From Klenkia sp. PcliD-1-E (lineage in GTDB: Bacteria > Actinomycetota > Actinomycetes > Mycobacteriales > Geodermatophilaceae): DNA of 53,028 bases. Location: positions 1 through 53,028 of the forward strand of contig NZ_JAMXRZ010000009.1 in assembly GCF_024124375.1 (NCBI RefSeq), given 5' to 3'. Shown here one piece after another: positions 44,921 to 51,671 of the stretch (the first letter of the stretch is position 1; each line of letters begins with the position of its first letter). The translations under genes and the position numbers were made by a program. The notes beneath the pieces are model-generated. The model ran no database searches. It saw nothing but the letters and a program-made list of their open reading frames with translations, and was not told where the DNA came from.

Positions 44921-46159
44921 GTGACCACGGTGACCCGCGCCTACGTCTCCCGGGTGGCCGGGCTGACGGTGTTCGACCCGGACGGCGACCGGGTGGGCAA
45001 GGTCCGCGACGCCGTCGTGGCGCTGCGGGTGGGCACCGCTCCCCCGCGGGTGCTCGGCCTGGTGCTGGAGGTCGTCGCCCGCCGCCGCATCTTCCTGCCG
45101 ATGGGCCGGGTGACCCGCATCGACGCCGGCGCCGTCACGCTGTCCACCGGCACGCTGAGCCTGCGGCACTTCGAGCAGCGCGCCGGCGAGACCCTGGTGC
45201 TGGGCGAGCTGCTGGACCGCCGGGTGACCCTGCTGGAGGACGACCGGCCCGGGGTGGTCGTGGACGCCTCGATGGAGCAGACCCGCACCGGCGACTGGGC
45301 GCTGACCCGCCTGGCAGTGGCCGAGCCCGGCCGGTTCGGCCGGCGGGGGCAGCTGCGCCAGGTCGCCTGGGACGAGGTGGCCGGGCTGGCGCTGGAGGAG
45401 GCCGGGCAGAGCGCGGAGGCGCTGCTGGCCGCCTACCGCGAGCTGAAGCCGGCCGACCTGGCGCACGCGCTGCAGGAGCTGCCGAGCAAGCGCCGCCTCG
45501 AGGTCGCCGACGCCCTGGACGACGAACGGCTCGCCGACGTGCTGGGCGAGCTGCCCGAGGCCGAGCAGATCACCATCCTCGGCACCCTGGACGACGACCG
45601 CGCGGCCGACGTCCTGGAGGAGATGGACCCCGACGACGCCGCGGACCTGCTCAACGAGCTGTCCAACGTGGACCGGCACCGGCTGCTGGACCTGATGGAG
45701 CCCGACGAGGCCAAGTCGGTGCGCCAGCTGCTGGAGTACTCCGAGGACACCGCCGGCGGCATGATGACCAGCGAGCCGGTGATCCTGGCCCCCGACGCCA
45801 CCATCGCCGAGGCGCTGGCCCGGGTGCGCGCCGAGGAGCTCACCCCGAGCCTGGCCAGCCAGGTCTACGTGTGCCGGCCGCCCTCGGCCACCCCGACCGG
45901 CCGGTACCTGGGCCTGGCGCACATCCAGCGGCTGCTGCGCGAGCCCCCGTTCACCCTCGTCTCCGGCGTCCTCGACGACCTCGAGCCCCTGCGCCCGGAG
46001 GCCCCGCTGGCCGAGATCACCCGCTACTTCGCCACCTACAACCTGGTCGCCGCCCCGGTGGTCGACGGCGCCGGCCGGCTGCTGGGCGCGGTGACCGTGG
46101 ACGACGTGCTGGACGCGCTGCTGCCCGACGACTGGCGGGACCGGACCCGCCGTGGCTGA
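44921..46159 (+). CDS. PRC-barrel / MgtE N-domain / CBS protein without membrane part
   Basis: 412 residues. Order: PRC-barrel-like beta domain (about 1-75, GLTVFDPDGDRVGKVRDAVV), a second barrel-like stretch (to about 150), MgtE_N superhelix (about 165-265; repeats such as LAHALQELPSKRRLEVADAL, LADVLGELPEAEQ, AADVLEEMDPDDAADLLNEL), and a CBS pair (about 270-400; MMTSEPVILAPDATIAEAL and AAPVVDGAGRLLGAVTVDDVLDAL). It ends right after the CBS domains, so the MgtE channel domain is absent. It probably senses Mg2+ or nucleotides. Start GTG 44921, with GTG 44930 also possible. Confidence 0.88.
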   Translation: MTTVTRAYVSRVAGLTVFDPDGDRVGKVRDAVVALRVGTAPPRVLGLVLEVVARRRIFLPMGRVTRIDAGAVTLSTGTLSLRHFEQRAGETLVLGELLDRRVTLLEDDRPGVVVDASMEQTRTGDWALTRLAVAEPGRFGRRGQLRQVAWDEVAGLALEEAGQSAEALLAAYRELKPADLAHALQELPSKRRLEVADALDDERLADVLGELPEAEQITILGTLDDDRAADVLEEMDPDDAADLLNELSNVDRHRLLDLMEPDEAKSVRQLLEYSEDTAGGMMTSEPVILAPDATIAEALARVRAEELTPSLASQVYVCRPPSATPTGRYLGLAHIQRLLREPPFTLVSGVLDDLEPLRPEAPLAEITRYFATYNLVAAPVVDGAGRLLGAVTVDDVLDALLPDDWRDRTRRG

Positions 46160-46709
46160 GCGCCCCGACGCCTCCCGCCGCGCGGACCTGCAGCTGGACC
46201 AGCCGTCGGGCACCCGCAGCTTCGCCCAGTTCCTGCGGTTCAACCCCGACGCGATCGGCCACTACGCCGAGGTCATCGCCCGCTTCCTGGGCACCGGCCG
46301 GTACCTGGCCATCCAGACGATCATCGTGATCGTCTGGATCTCGATCAACGTCGCGTGGGTGGCGCTGCGGTTCGACCCGTACCCGTTCATCCTGCTCAAC
46401 CTGGCCTTCTCCACCCAGGCCGCCTACGCCGCGCCGCTGATCCTGCTGGCGCAGAACCGGCAGGCCGACCGGGACAAGGTGCAGGCCGAGGAGGACCGGG
46501 CCCGCGCCGCGCAGACCCGCGCCGACACCGAGTACCTGGCCCGCGAGCTGGCCTCGCTGCGGGTGGCGATCGGCGAGCTGGCCACCCGTGACTTCATCCG
46601 CGGCGAGCTGGACCGGCTGTCGCCCCCCGACGACGAGGCCGCCGCCCGCCGGAAGAAGGAGCGCAAGCGCCGCCGGGAGCAGCAGGCCCGCGAGGCCGCC
46701 GCCGACTGA
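46152..46709 (+). CDS. DUF1003 two-helix membrane protein
   Basis: 185 residues. FAQFLRFNPDAIGHYAEVIARFLGTGRYL leads to two helices (about 55-77 and 80-103, with PYPFILLNLAFSTQAAYAAPLILL) and a long charged coiled coil (about 105-180, rich in Arg, Glu and Lys). This is the DUF1003 family, of unknown activity. The GTG overlaps the last 8 nt of the MgtE_N/CBS gene, so both are made together, presumably in one membrane complex. Confidence 0.9.
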   Translation: MAERPDASRRADLQLDQPSGTRSFAQFLRFNPDAIGHYAEVIARFLGTGRYLAIQTIIVIVWISINVAWVALRFDPYPFILLNLAFSTQAAYAAPLILLAQNRQADRDKVQAEEDRARAAQTRADTEYLARELASLRVAIGELATRDFIRGELDRLSPPDDEAAARRKKERKRRREQQAREAAAD

Positions 46710-46714
46710 GGTCC

Positions 46715-48133
46715 TCAGCGGACGACGCGCAGGGTCGCCAGCGTGGGGTCGGCGGCGTAGGCCACCCGCACCCCGGCGTCCCGGGCGGCCAGCAGCGCGG
46801 CGGCCGCGGCCTCCGTCACCCGCTCGCCGGGGGCCAGCACCGGGATGCCCGGCGGGTAGGGCGCGACCAGCTCGGCGCACACCCGGCCGACCGCCGCGGC
46901 GAAGGGCACCGGCTCGGCGACGGCGAAGAAGGCCTCGCGCGGGGGCAGCACCTGGTCGGGGTCGACGGCGTAGACCGCCGCGCCCACCACCGCCCGGGCC
47001 GGCCCGCGGCGCCGCTGCAGCGAGGCGACGACGGCGTCGGTGAACCGCTGCAGGGTCGCGTCGTCGTCTGCCAGGGACACCACGGCGACCAGCAGGTCGC
47101 GCTCGGCGGCCTCGACCGGCACCCCGGCGGCGAGGAGGTCCTGCTCGACGAGGCTGCCGTCCGCGCCGGTGCCGGGCAGCACGAGGACCAGCTTGAGCGG
47201 GTCGGTGCCCGGCCCGTCCAGCACGACCAGCCCGGGGACGGCGGCCAGCCGCTCCCGGGCCCGGGCGGTGGCGGCCAGCGCGGCGCCCAGCAGCTGCTCG
47301 CCGTCGCGGGCCAGCAGCGCCCGGGCGGCGTCGGTGCTGGCCTGCACGGCGCCGGCCGGGCTTGTGGTGGCGGTGGCCTCCACCCCGGCGTCCAGCCTGG
47401 CCGGGTCGACCCGGTCGGTGCGGGCGAGCACCAGCGCGGCCTGGCTCCACGCGGGCAGCGTCTTGTGCGCGCTGGTCACCAGCACGTCGGCACCCAGCTG
47501 CAGGGCGTGCCGGGGCAGGTCGGGGTGGAAGCCGGCGTGCGCGGCCCAGGCGCCGTCGACCACCAGCGGCACGCCGTGCGCGTGCGCGGCGTCGGCGAGC
47601 CCGGCGACGTCGCCGACGGTGCCGACGTAGGACGGGTCGCCGACGAGCACCGCGACCGCGTCGGGGGCCCCGGCCAGCGCCCGGGCCACCGCAGCCGGCG
47701 GGACGCCGAGCGGCAGGCCGGTGGCCGGGTCGACGTCCGGCCGGACCCAGACCGGGACCAGGCCGGCCAGCACCAGGCCCAGCAGCAGGGACCGGTGCAG
47801 GGTGCGGCTGACCACCACCCGGTCGCCGGGCCGGCCCAGGGCGAGCGCGACCGCCTGGTTGGCGTGGGTGGCGCCGCCGGTGGAGAACCGGCAGACGTCG
47901 GCGCCCCACAGCGCGGCGGCGCGGGCCTCGGCGTCGGCGAGCAGCCCGCCGGCCAGCTTGACGGTGTCCAGGCCGCCGTAGAGCGGGACGTCGCCGGCCA
48001 CCACGTCACCGACCAGGTCGGTGCGCTGCTTGTGACCGGGGATGGTGAACGGGGTGGGCGGCTGCTCGCGGAAGCGCAGCCAGGCATCCAGCAGCGGGGC
48101 GTCGCCGCGCAGGCCGCGGGGGTCAGCGGCCAC
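46715..48133 (-). CDS. Orn/Lys/Arg decarboxylase-family PLP enzyme
   Basis: 472 residues, fold-type I PLP enzyme of the basic amino-acid decarboxylase family (short, YaaO/SpeA-like class). TPFTIPGHKQ near the N-terminus, FSTGGATHANQAVALAL, VVDGAWAAHAGFHPDLP, the Schiff-base Lys in SAHKTLPAWSQ near residue 220, and PYPPGIPVLAPGE in the C-terminal domain. Expected product is a polyamine or other amine plus CO2. The GTG at 48133 overlaps the upstream gene by 11 nt. It ends the azlC-azlD-CHY-SRPBCC operon; true amino-acid preference is not evident. Confidence 0.9.
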   Translation of the reverse strand: MAADPRGLRGDAPLLDAWLRFREQPPTPFTIPGHKQRTDLVGDVVAGDVPLYGGLDTVKLAGGLLADAEARAAALWGADVCRFSTGGATHANQAVALALGRPGDRVVVSRTLHRSLLLGLVLAGLVPVWVRPDVDPATGLPLGVPPAAVARALAGAPDAVAVLVGDPSYVGTVGDVAGLADAAHAHGVPLVVDGAWAAHAGFHPDLPRHALQLGADVLVTSAHKTLPAWSQAALVLARTDRVDPARLDAGVEATATTSPAGAVQASTDAARALLARDGEQLLGAALAATARARERLAAVPGLVVLDGPGTDPLKLVLVLPGTGADGSLVEQDLLAAGVPVEAAERDLLVAVVSLADDDATLQRFTDAVVASLQRRRGPARAVVGAAVYAVDPDQVLPPREAFFAVAEPVPFAAAVGRVCAELVAPYPPGIPVLAPGERVTEAAAAALLAARDAGVRVAYAADPTLATLRVVR

Positions 48134-48647
48134 CGGCGAGCCCCGCCAGGACGTGCAGCTGCTTGCGCATCATCACCAGGTCACCCCAGCACAGCGCCCG
48201 GTCCACCGGCCAGGGCAGGCGGCCCACCCGCAGGATGCCCAGCAGCCGGCTGCCGGCGGGGCCGGGGGTGACGGCGTAGCCGAGGACGACGTCGCCCAGC
48301 GCGCGGGACACCGGCCCGCCGGGCGCGACGAGGGTGACCTGCTCGCCCGGGCGCACCGTGCGGATGCGGAACGGGCCGGCCATCCGCTGGCCGGGCTCCA
48401 GGTGCTCCAGGCCCGGGGTCAGCGTGCGCGGGCTGCGCCGGCCGAGGTTGTCGACCCAGTCGTAGCTGTAGGGCGCGGCGCGCAGCTGGCAGACCCACCG
48501 CCAGGTGGTGACCGGGTCGGCGGCGACGTCCACCCCGCGCAGCCAACGCCCGGGCCGGTCGGGGTCGCGGGCCTCGGCCACCTCGTCGGCGTCGTACCGC
48601 CGGAGGACCTCCTCGGTGGTCACCCCCCACCGGTCGGGCAGCCTCAT
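48123..48647 (-). CDS. SRPBCC-like (polyketide cyclase/START fold) protein
   Basis: 174 residues. RGVDVAADPVTTWRWVCQLRAAPYSYDWVDN is the usual helix-loop segment of SRPBCC-type proteins, followed by beta strands (MAGPFRIRTVRPGEQVTLVAP) and a C-terminal helix with LCWGDLVMMRKQLHVLAGL. The hydrophobic cavity fold suggests small-ligand binding; no catalytic residue stands out. The ATG overlaps the stop of the CHY zinc-finger gene (ATGA). Annotated functions for this subgroup are lacking. Confidence 0.75.
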   Translation of the reverse strand: MRLPDRWGVTTEEVLRRYDADEVAEARDPDRPGRWLRGVDVAADPVTTWRWVCQLRAAPYSYDWVDNLGRRSPRTLTPGLEHLEPGQRMAGPFRIRTVRPGEQVTLVAPGGPVSRALGDVVLGYAVTPGPAGSRLLGILRVGRLPWPVDRALCWGDLVMMRKQLHVLAGLAGGR

Positions 48648-48979
48648 CCGAAGTAGAGGTGGTGGTGCGCCCGGCAGCCGGGGTTGAACGGCGCGGCGCA
48701 GTGCGGGCACCCGTCGGCCACGACGTAGTCCTCGACCGCCAGGGTGTGCCGGCAGACCCCGCAGACCACGGCGTGGGCCGCCCGGTCGTCGGCGGGCCAC
48801 ACGACGGCGGGGTGGTCGGCGCACTCCGCGTGGCAGAGGTGGCAGCCCCAGTACGGGGTGCAGCAGGCGAACCGGATGGCGACGACGTCCAGCGCGGTCG
48901 CGTAGTGCGCGCACCGGCTCTGGTCGTCGACCAACCGCCCGCCCAGTTCGACCCGCGCCACGGGCCGACGGTAGATCAC
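48644..48979 (-). CDS. CHY-type zinc finger protein
   Basis: 111 residues. SRCAHYATALDVVAIRFACC starts a CHY zinc finger; the pattern continues with WGCHLCHAECADHPAVVW, VVCGVCRHTL, and GCPHCAAPFNPGCRAHHHLYF, supplying enough Cys/His for three zinc ions. Bacterial stand-alone CHY fingers are uncharacterised; a protein- or metal-binding function is likely. The GTG overlaps the azlD stop (GTGA). Confidence 0.88.
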   Translation of the reverse strand: MIYRRPVARVELGGRLVDDQSRCAHYATALDVVAIRFACCTPYWGCHLCHAECADHPAVVWPADDRAAHAVVCGVCRHTLAVEDYVVADGCPHCAAPFNPGCRAHHHLYFG

Positions 48980-49284
48980 CCCAGGGTGTGCACCAACGCC
49001 CCCGTGGCCCCCGCCAGCAGCAGGACCAGGACGAACGGCGCCCGCAGCGCCAGCGCCACCGCGGCGACCGCCAGCGCGGCCAGCCGCCCGTCGACCACCA
49101 GCTGCGGCCCCGACGTCACCGCCTGCACCGCCACCAGCGCGGCCAGCAGCGCCGCGGGCACGAAGTCCACCACCCGCCGCACCACCGGGTGCTCCACCCA
49201 CGCGGCCGGCACGCTCAGCCCGGCCAGCTTCAGCAGGTAGCAGCCCAGGCAGCCGGCCAGCACCGCGACCCAGGTAGCGCTCAC
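48976..49284 (-). CDS. azlD: AzlD-family branched-chain amino acid exporter subunit
   Basis: 102 residues, about four helices: ATWVAVLAGCLGCYLLKLAG, RRVVDFVPAALLAALVAVQAV and two more. The short AzlD subunit pairs with AzlC to export branched-chain amino acids or their analogues. The GTG overlaps the azlC stop (GTGA). Confidence 0.9.
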   Translation of the reverse strand: MSATWVAVLAGCLGCYLLKLAGLSVPAAWVEHPVVRRVVDFVPAALLAALVAVQAVTSGPQLVVDGRLAALAVAAVALALRAPFVLVLLLAGATGALVHTLG

Positions 49285-49967
49285 CGGCGCCACCCCCCGG
49301 CCAGCGCCACCGCCGCCACCGCGGCGATCACCTGCACCCCGGCCGGCACGACCGGCGTCAGCACCAGCGCGACCACCGCTCCCCCGAGGGCCACCCGGCG
49401 CTGCGCCGCCGGCTCGGCCCAGGTCCGCTGCAACCGCGGCCAGAGCAGCGCGAGGAACGCGGCCGGGACGACGGCGTCCAGCGCGGCCAGCCAGGGCCCG
49501 GTCAGCGCGTCGGCACCCAGCGCACCGAGCAGCGTGGTGAGGTTCCAGCCCAGGAAGATCGAGCCGCCACCCACGGTGAACGCCAGCCGCGCGTTGGCCC
49601 GGTCCGGGGCGGCCAGCGCGAGCGCCGTCGACTCGTCGATCACCAGGTGCGCCGTCCCGAGCCGCCGCAGCCCAGCGGCCGGCTGCAGCAGCGGCACCAG
49701 CCGCACCCCGTAGATGGTGTTGCGGGTGCCCAGCAGCACCGCACTGCCGACCGCGGCCAGCACCCCTCCCCCGGCACCCAGCACACCCACCAGCGCGAAC
49801 TGCGAGGCGCCGGTGAACATCAGCAGGGACAGCGCGCAGGCCTGCCAGGCGTCCAGCCCCGCGGCCACGGCGGCGGCCCCGAAGGCGGCGCCGTAGAGCC
49901 CGACGGCGACACCGAGACCGAGGGCGTCCCGGATGGTCGCCCGCCTGGCGGCTGCGGCATCGGTCAC
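49281..49967 (-). CDS. azlC: AzlC-family amino acid exporter subunit
   Basis: 228 residues with about seven helices. IRDALGLGVAVGLYGAAFGAAAV at the start and SLLMFTGASQFALVGVL, LLGTRNTIYGVRL and LVIDESTALAL are AzlC signature blocks. The GTG at 49967 has TAGAGT 8 bases upstream and no Shine-Dalgarno, so it is likely a leaderless first gene of a five-gene operon. Substrate could be an amino acid or an amine given the decarboxylase at the end of the operon. Confidence 0.92.
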   Translation of the reverse strand: MTDAAAARRATIRDALGLGVAVGLYGAAFGAAAVAAGLDAWQACALSLLMFTGASQFALVGVLGAGGGVLAAVGSAVLLGTRNTIYGVRLVPLLQPAAGLRRLGTAHLVIDESTALALAAPDRANARLAFTVGGGSIFLGWNLTTLLGALGADALTGPWLAALDAVVPAAFLALLWPRLQRTWAEPAAQRRVALGGAVVALVLTPVVPAGVQVIAAVAAVALAGGWRR

Positions 49968-49975
49968 GTGGGCCG

Positions 49976-49981
49976 ACTCTA
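49976..49981 (-). promoter_or_regulatory. -10 box of likely leaderless azlC operon
   Basis: TAGAGT on the minus strand, followed by CGGCCCAC and GTG. It drives the five-gene azlC operon from the 131-bp gap shared with mrp. Confidence 0.6.
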
Positions 49982-49997
49982 GGTCCGGCCCCCGCCG

Positions 49998-50003
49998 TAG
50001 AGT
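49998..50003 (+). promoter_or_regulatory. -10 box upstream of mrp
   Basis: TAGAGT on the plus strand, about 96 bp before the mrp ATG, so the mRNA would have a leader of about 90 nt. The minus-strand azlC box has the same sequence 16 bp away. Confidence 0.5.
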
Positions 50004-50098
50004 TGGGGGACGGCCTGCGCAGCGGGTCGCCGCCCCGACGGGGCGCGGGCGACCGCGAGGACGCGGGCCCCCACCGATGCGAGGAGACACACCACCGC

Positions 50099-51250
50099 AT
50101 GTCCGAGACGCTCACCGGCACCCCGGCGCCCGACGCGGTCAACGCCGCCCTGGCGACCGTGCAGGACCCGGAGATCAACCGGCCGCTGCCCGAGCTGGGG
50201 ATGATCAAGGACGTCCGTATCGGCGACGACGGCCTGGTCGAGGTCGACGTGTACCTCACCGTGGCCGGTTGCCCGATGCGGGAGACGATCACCAGCCGGG
50301 TGACCGAGGCCGTGGGCCAGGTCGCCGGCGTCACCGCCGTCAAGGTCGGCCTCGACGTGATGGACGACGCCCAGCGGGCCGAGCTGCGCAAGACCGTGCG
50401 CGGCACCGACGCCCCCGACGCCGTCATCCCCTTCGCCCAGCCCGGCTCGCTGACCCGCGTCTACGCGGTGGCCTCCGGCAAGGGCGGCGTGGGCAAGTCC
50501 AGCGTGACCGTCAACCTGGCCGCGGCGCTGGCCAAGCGCGGGCTGTCCGTCGGCGTGGTCGACGCCGACATCTACGGCCACTCCGTGCCGCGGATGCTGG
50601 GCGTGGACGACAAGCCCACCCAGGTCGACAACATGATCATGCCGCCGCAGAGCTACGGCGTGAAGGTCATCTCCATCGGCATGTTCACCCCGGGCAACAC
50701 GCCGGTCGTCTGGCGCGGGCCGATGCTGCACCGGGCGCTGCAGCAGTTCCTCGCCGACGTCTGGTGGGGCGACCTCGACGTCCTGCTCATGGACCTGCCC
50801 CCGGGCACCGGCGACGTCGCGATCTCGGTGGCCCAGCTGGTGCCCAACGCCGAGATCCTCGTCGTGACCACGCCGCAGCAGGCCGCCGCCGAGGTGGCCG
50901 AGCGGGCCGGGGCCATCGCCACCCAGACCCACCAGCAGGTGGTCGGCGTCGTGGAGAACATGTCCTGGCTGGAGCTGCCGGACGGCTCACGGATGGAGCT
51001 GTTCGGCGCCGGCGGCGGACAGGCGGTCTCCGACGCGCTCACCAAGACCCTGGGCGCGCGGGTGCCGCTGCTGGGCCAGATCCCGCTGGACACCCGGCTG
51101 CGCGAGGCCGGCGACGCCGGTGCACCCATCGTGCTGGCCCAGCCCGACGCCCCGGCGGCCCAGTCCCTGGAGAAGATCGCCGAGGGCCTGGCCGTGCGCT
51201 CGCGCGGGCTGTCCGGGATGTCGCTGAACCTCACCCCGGTCCGCCGCTGA
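50099..51250 (+). CDS. mrp: Mrp/NBP35-family Fe-S cluster carrier ATPase
   Basis: 383 residues. An N-terminal MIP18/DUF59 domain (about 1-90; LATVQDPEINRPLPELGMI and VDVYLTVAGCPMRETI) precedes a deviant-Walker ATPase: ASGKGGVGKSSVTVNLAAAL near residue 123, VVDADIYGHSVPRMLG, and MDLPPGTGDVAISV. It carries Fe-S clusters to apo-proteins. The CxxC used for bridging clusters in many Mrp proteins is not evident; the N-terminal GCPM cysteine may substitute. The ATG at 50099 has GAGGAG about 12 bases upstream. Next to tatB-htrA, as in mycobacteria. Confidence 0.93.
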   Translation: MSETLTGTPAPDAVNAALATVQDPEINRPLPELGMIKDVRIGDDGLVEVDVYLTVAGCPMRETITSRVTEAVGQVAGVTAVKVGLDVMDDAQRAELRKTVRGTDAPDAVIPFAQPGSLTRVYAVASGKGGVGKSSVTVNLAAALAKRGLSVGVVDADIYGHSVPRMLGVDDKPTQVDNMIMPPQSYGVKVISIGMFTPGNTPVVWRGPMLHRALQQFLADVWWGDLDVLLMDLPPGTGDVAISVAQLVPNAEILVVTTPQQAAAEVAERAGAIATQTHQQVVGVVENMSWLELPDGSRMELFGAGGGQAVSDALTKTLGARVPLLGQIPLDTRLREAGDAGAPIVLAQPDAPAAQSLEKIAEGLAVRSRGLSGMSLNLTPVRR

Positions 51251-51271
51251 CCTCCCCGGCGCCGGCGCCGC

Positions 51272-51619
51272 CTAGGTGGCGTCGGCGTCGAAGGGGGCGG
51301 GGCGGGACCGGTCGCGCGGCACGGTGACCGCAGGCCGGGCGGGGCGCGCGGCGACGGGCGCGGCCTCGTCGTCGCCCATCAGCTGGTCGCGGATGAACGT
51401 CTTCGGGTGGTACTTGCGCAGGTCCAGGTCGCGCAGCTGGTCGAAGTCGTCACCCAGGCTGTCGTGCAGCTGGCCGCGCACGCCGGTGATCGCCTCGCGG
51501 GCCTTCTTCAGCCCCTGCGCCGCGTCGCGGGCCAGGGTGGGCAGCCGTTCGGGCCCGAAGATGAACAGCGCGGCCAGGCCGAGGACGACGACCTCGCCCC
51601 AGCCGATCGAGTCGAACAC
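51272..51619 (-). CDS. tatB: Sec-independent protein translocase TatB
   Basis: 115 residues. N-terminal helix MFDSIGWGEVVVLGLAALFIFGPERLP with the conserved Glu8 and FGPERLP hinge, amphipathic helix LARDAAQGLKKAREAITG and a polar tail ending in PVAARPARPAVTVPRD. TatB recognises twin-arginine signals with TatC. GTG with GGAGGAGG. It is downstream of htrA (52 nt gap) and convergent with mrp. Confidence 0.95.
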   Translation of the reverse strand: MFDSIGWGEVVVLGLAALFIFGPERLPTLARDAAQGLKKAREAITGVRGQLHDSLGDDFDQLRDLDLRKYHPKTFIRDQLMGDDEAAPVAARPARPAVTVPRDRSRPAPFDADAT

Positions 51620-51671
51620 GTCTGCCTCCTCCGGTCGCGGCCCACTGTAGGCAGCCGACCTGCGAGCCCGC

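Noticed and set aside
44041-44928. Phenazine biosynthesis from the PhzF-like gene
   Set aside because: No phzA-G partners are present; PhzF-fold proteins are common isomerase-like enzymes of unknown substrate.
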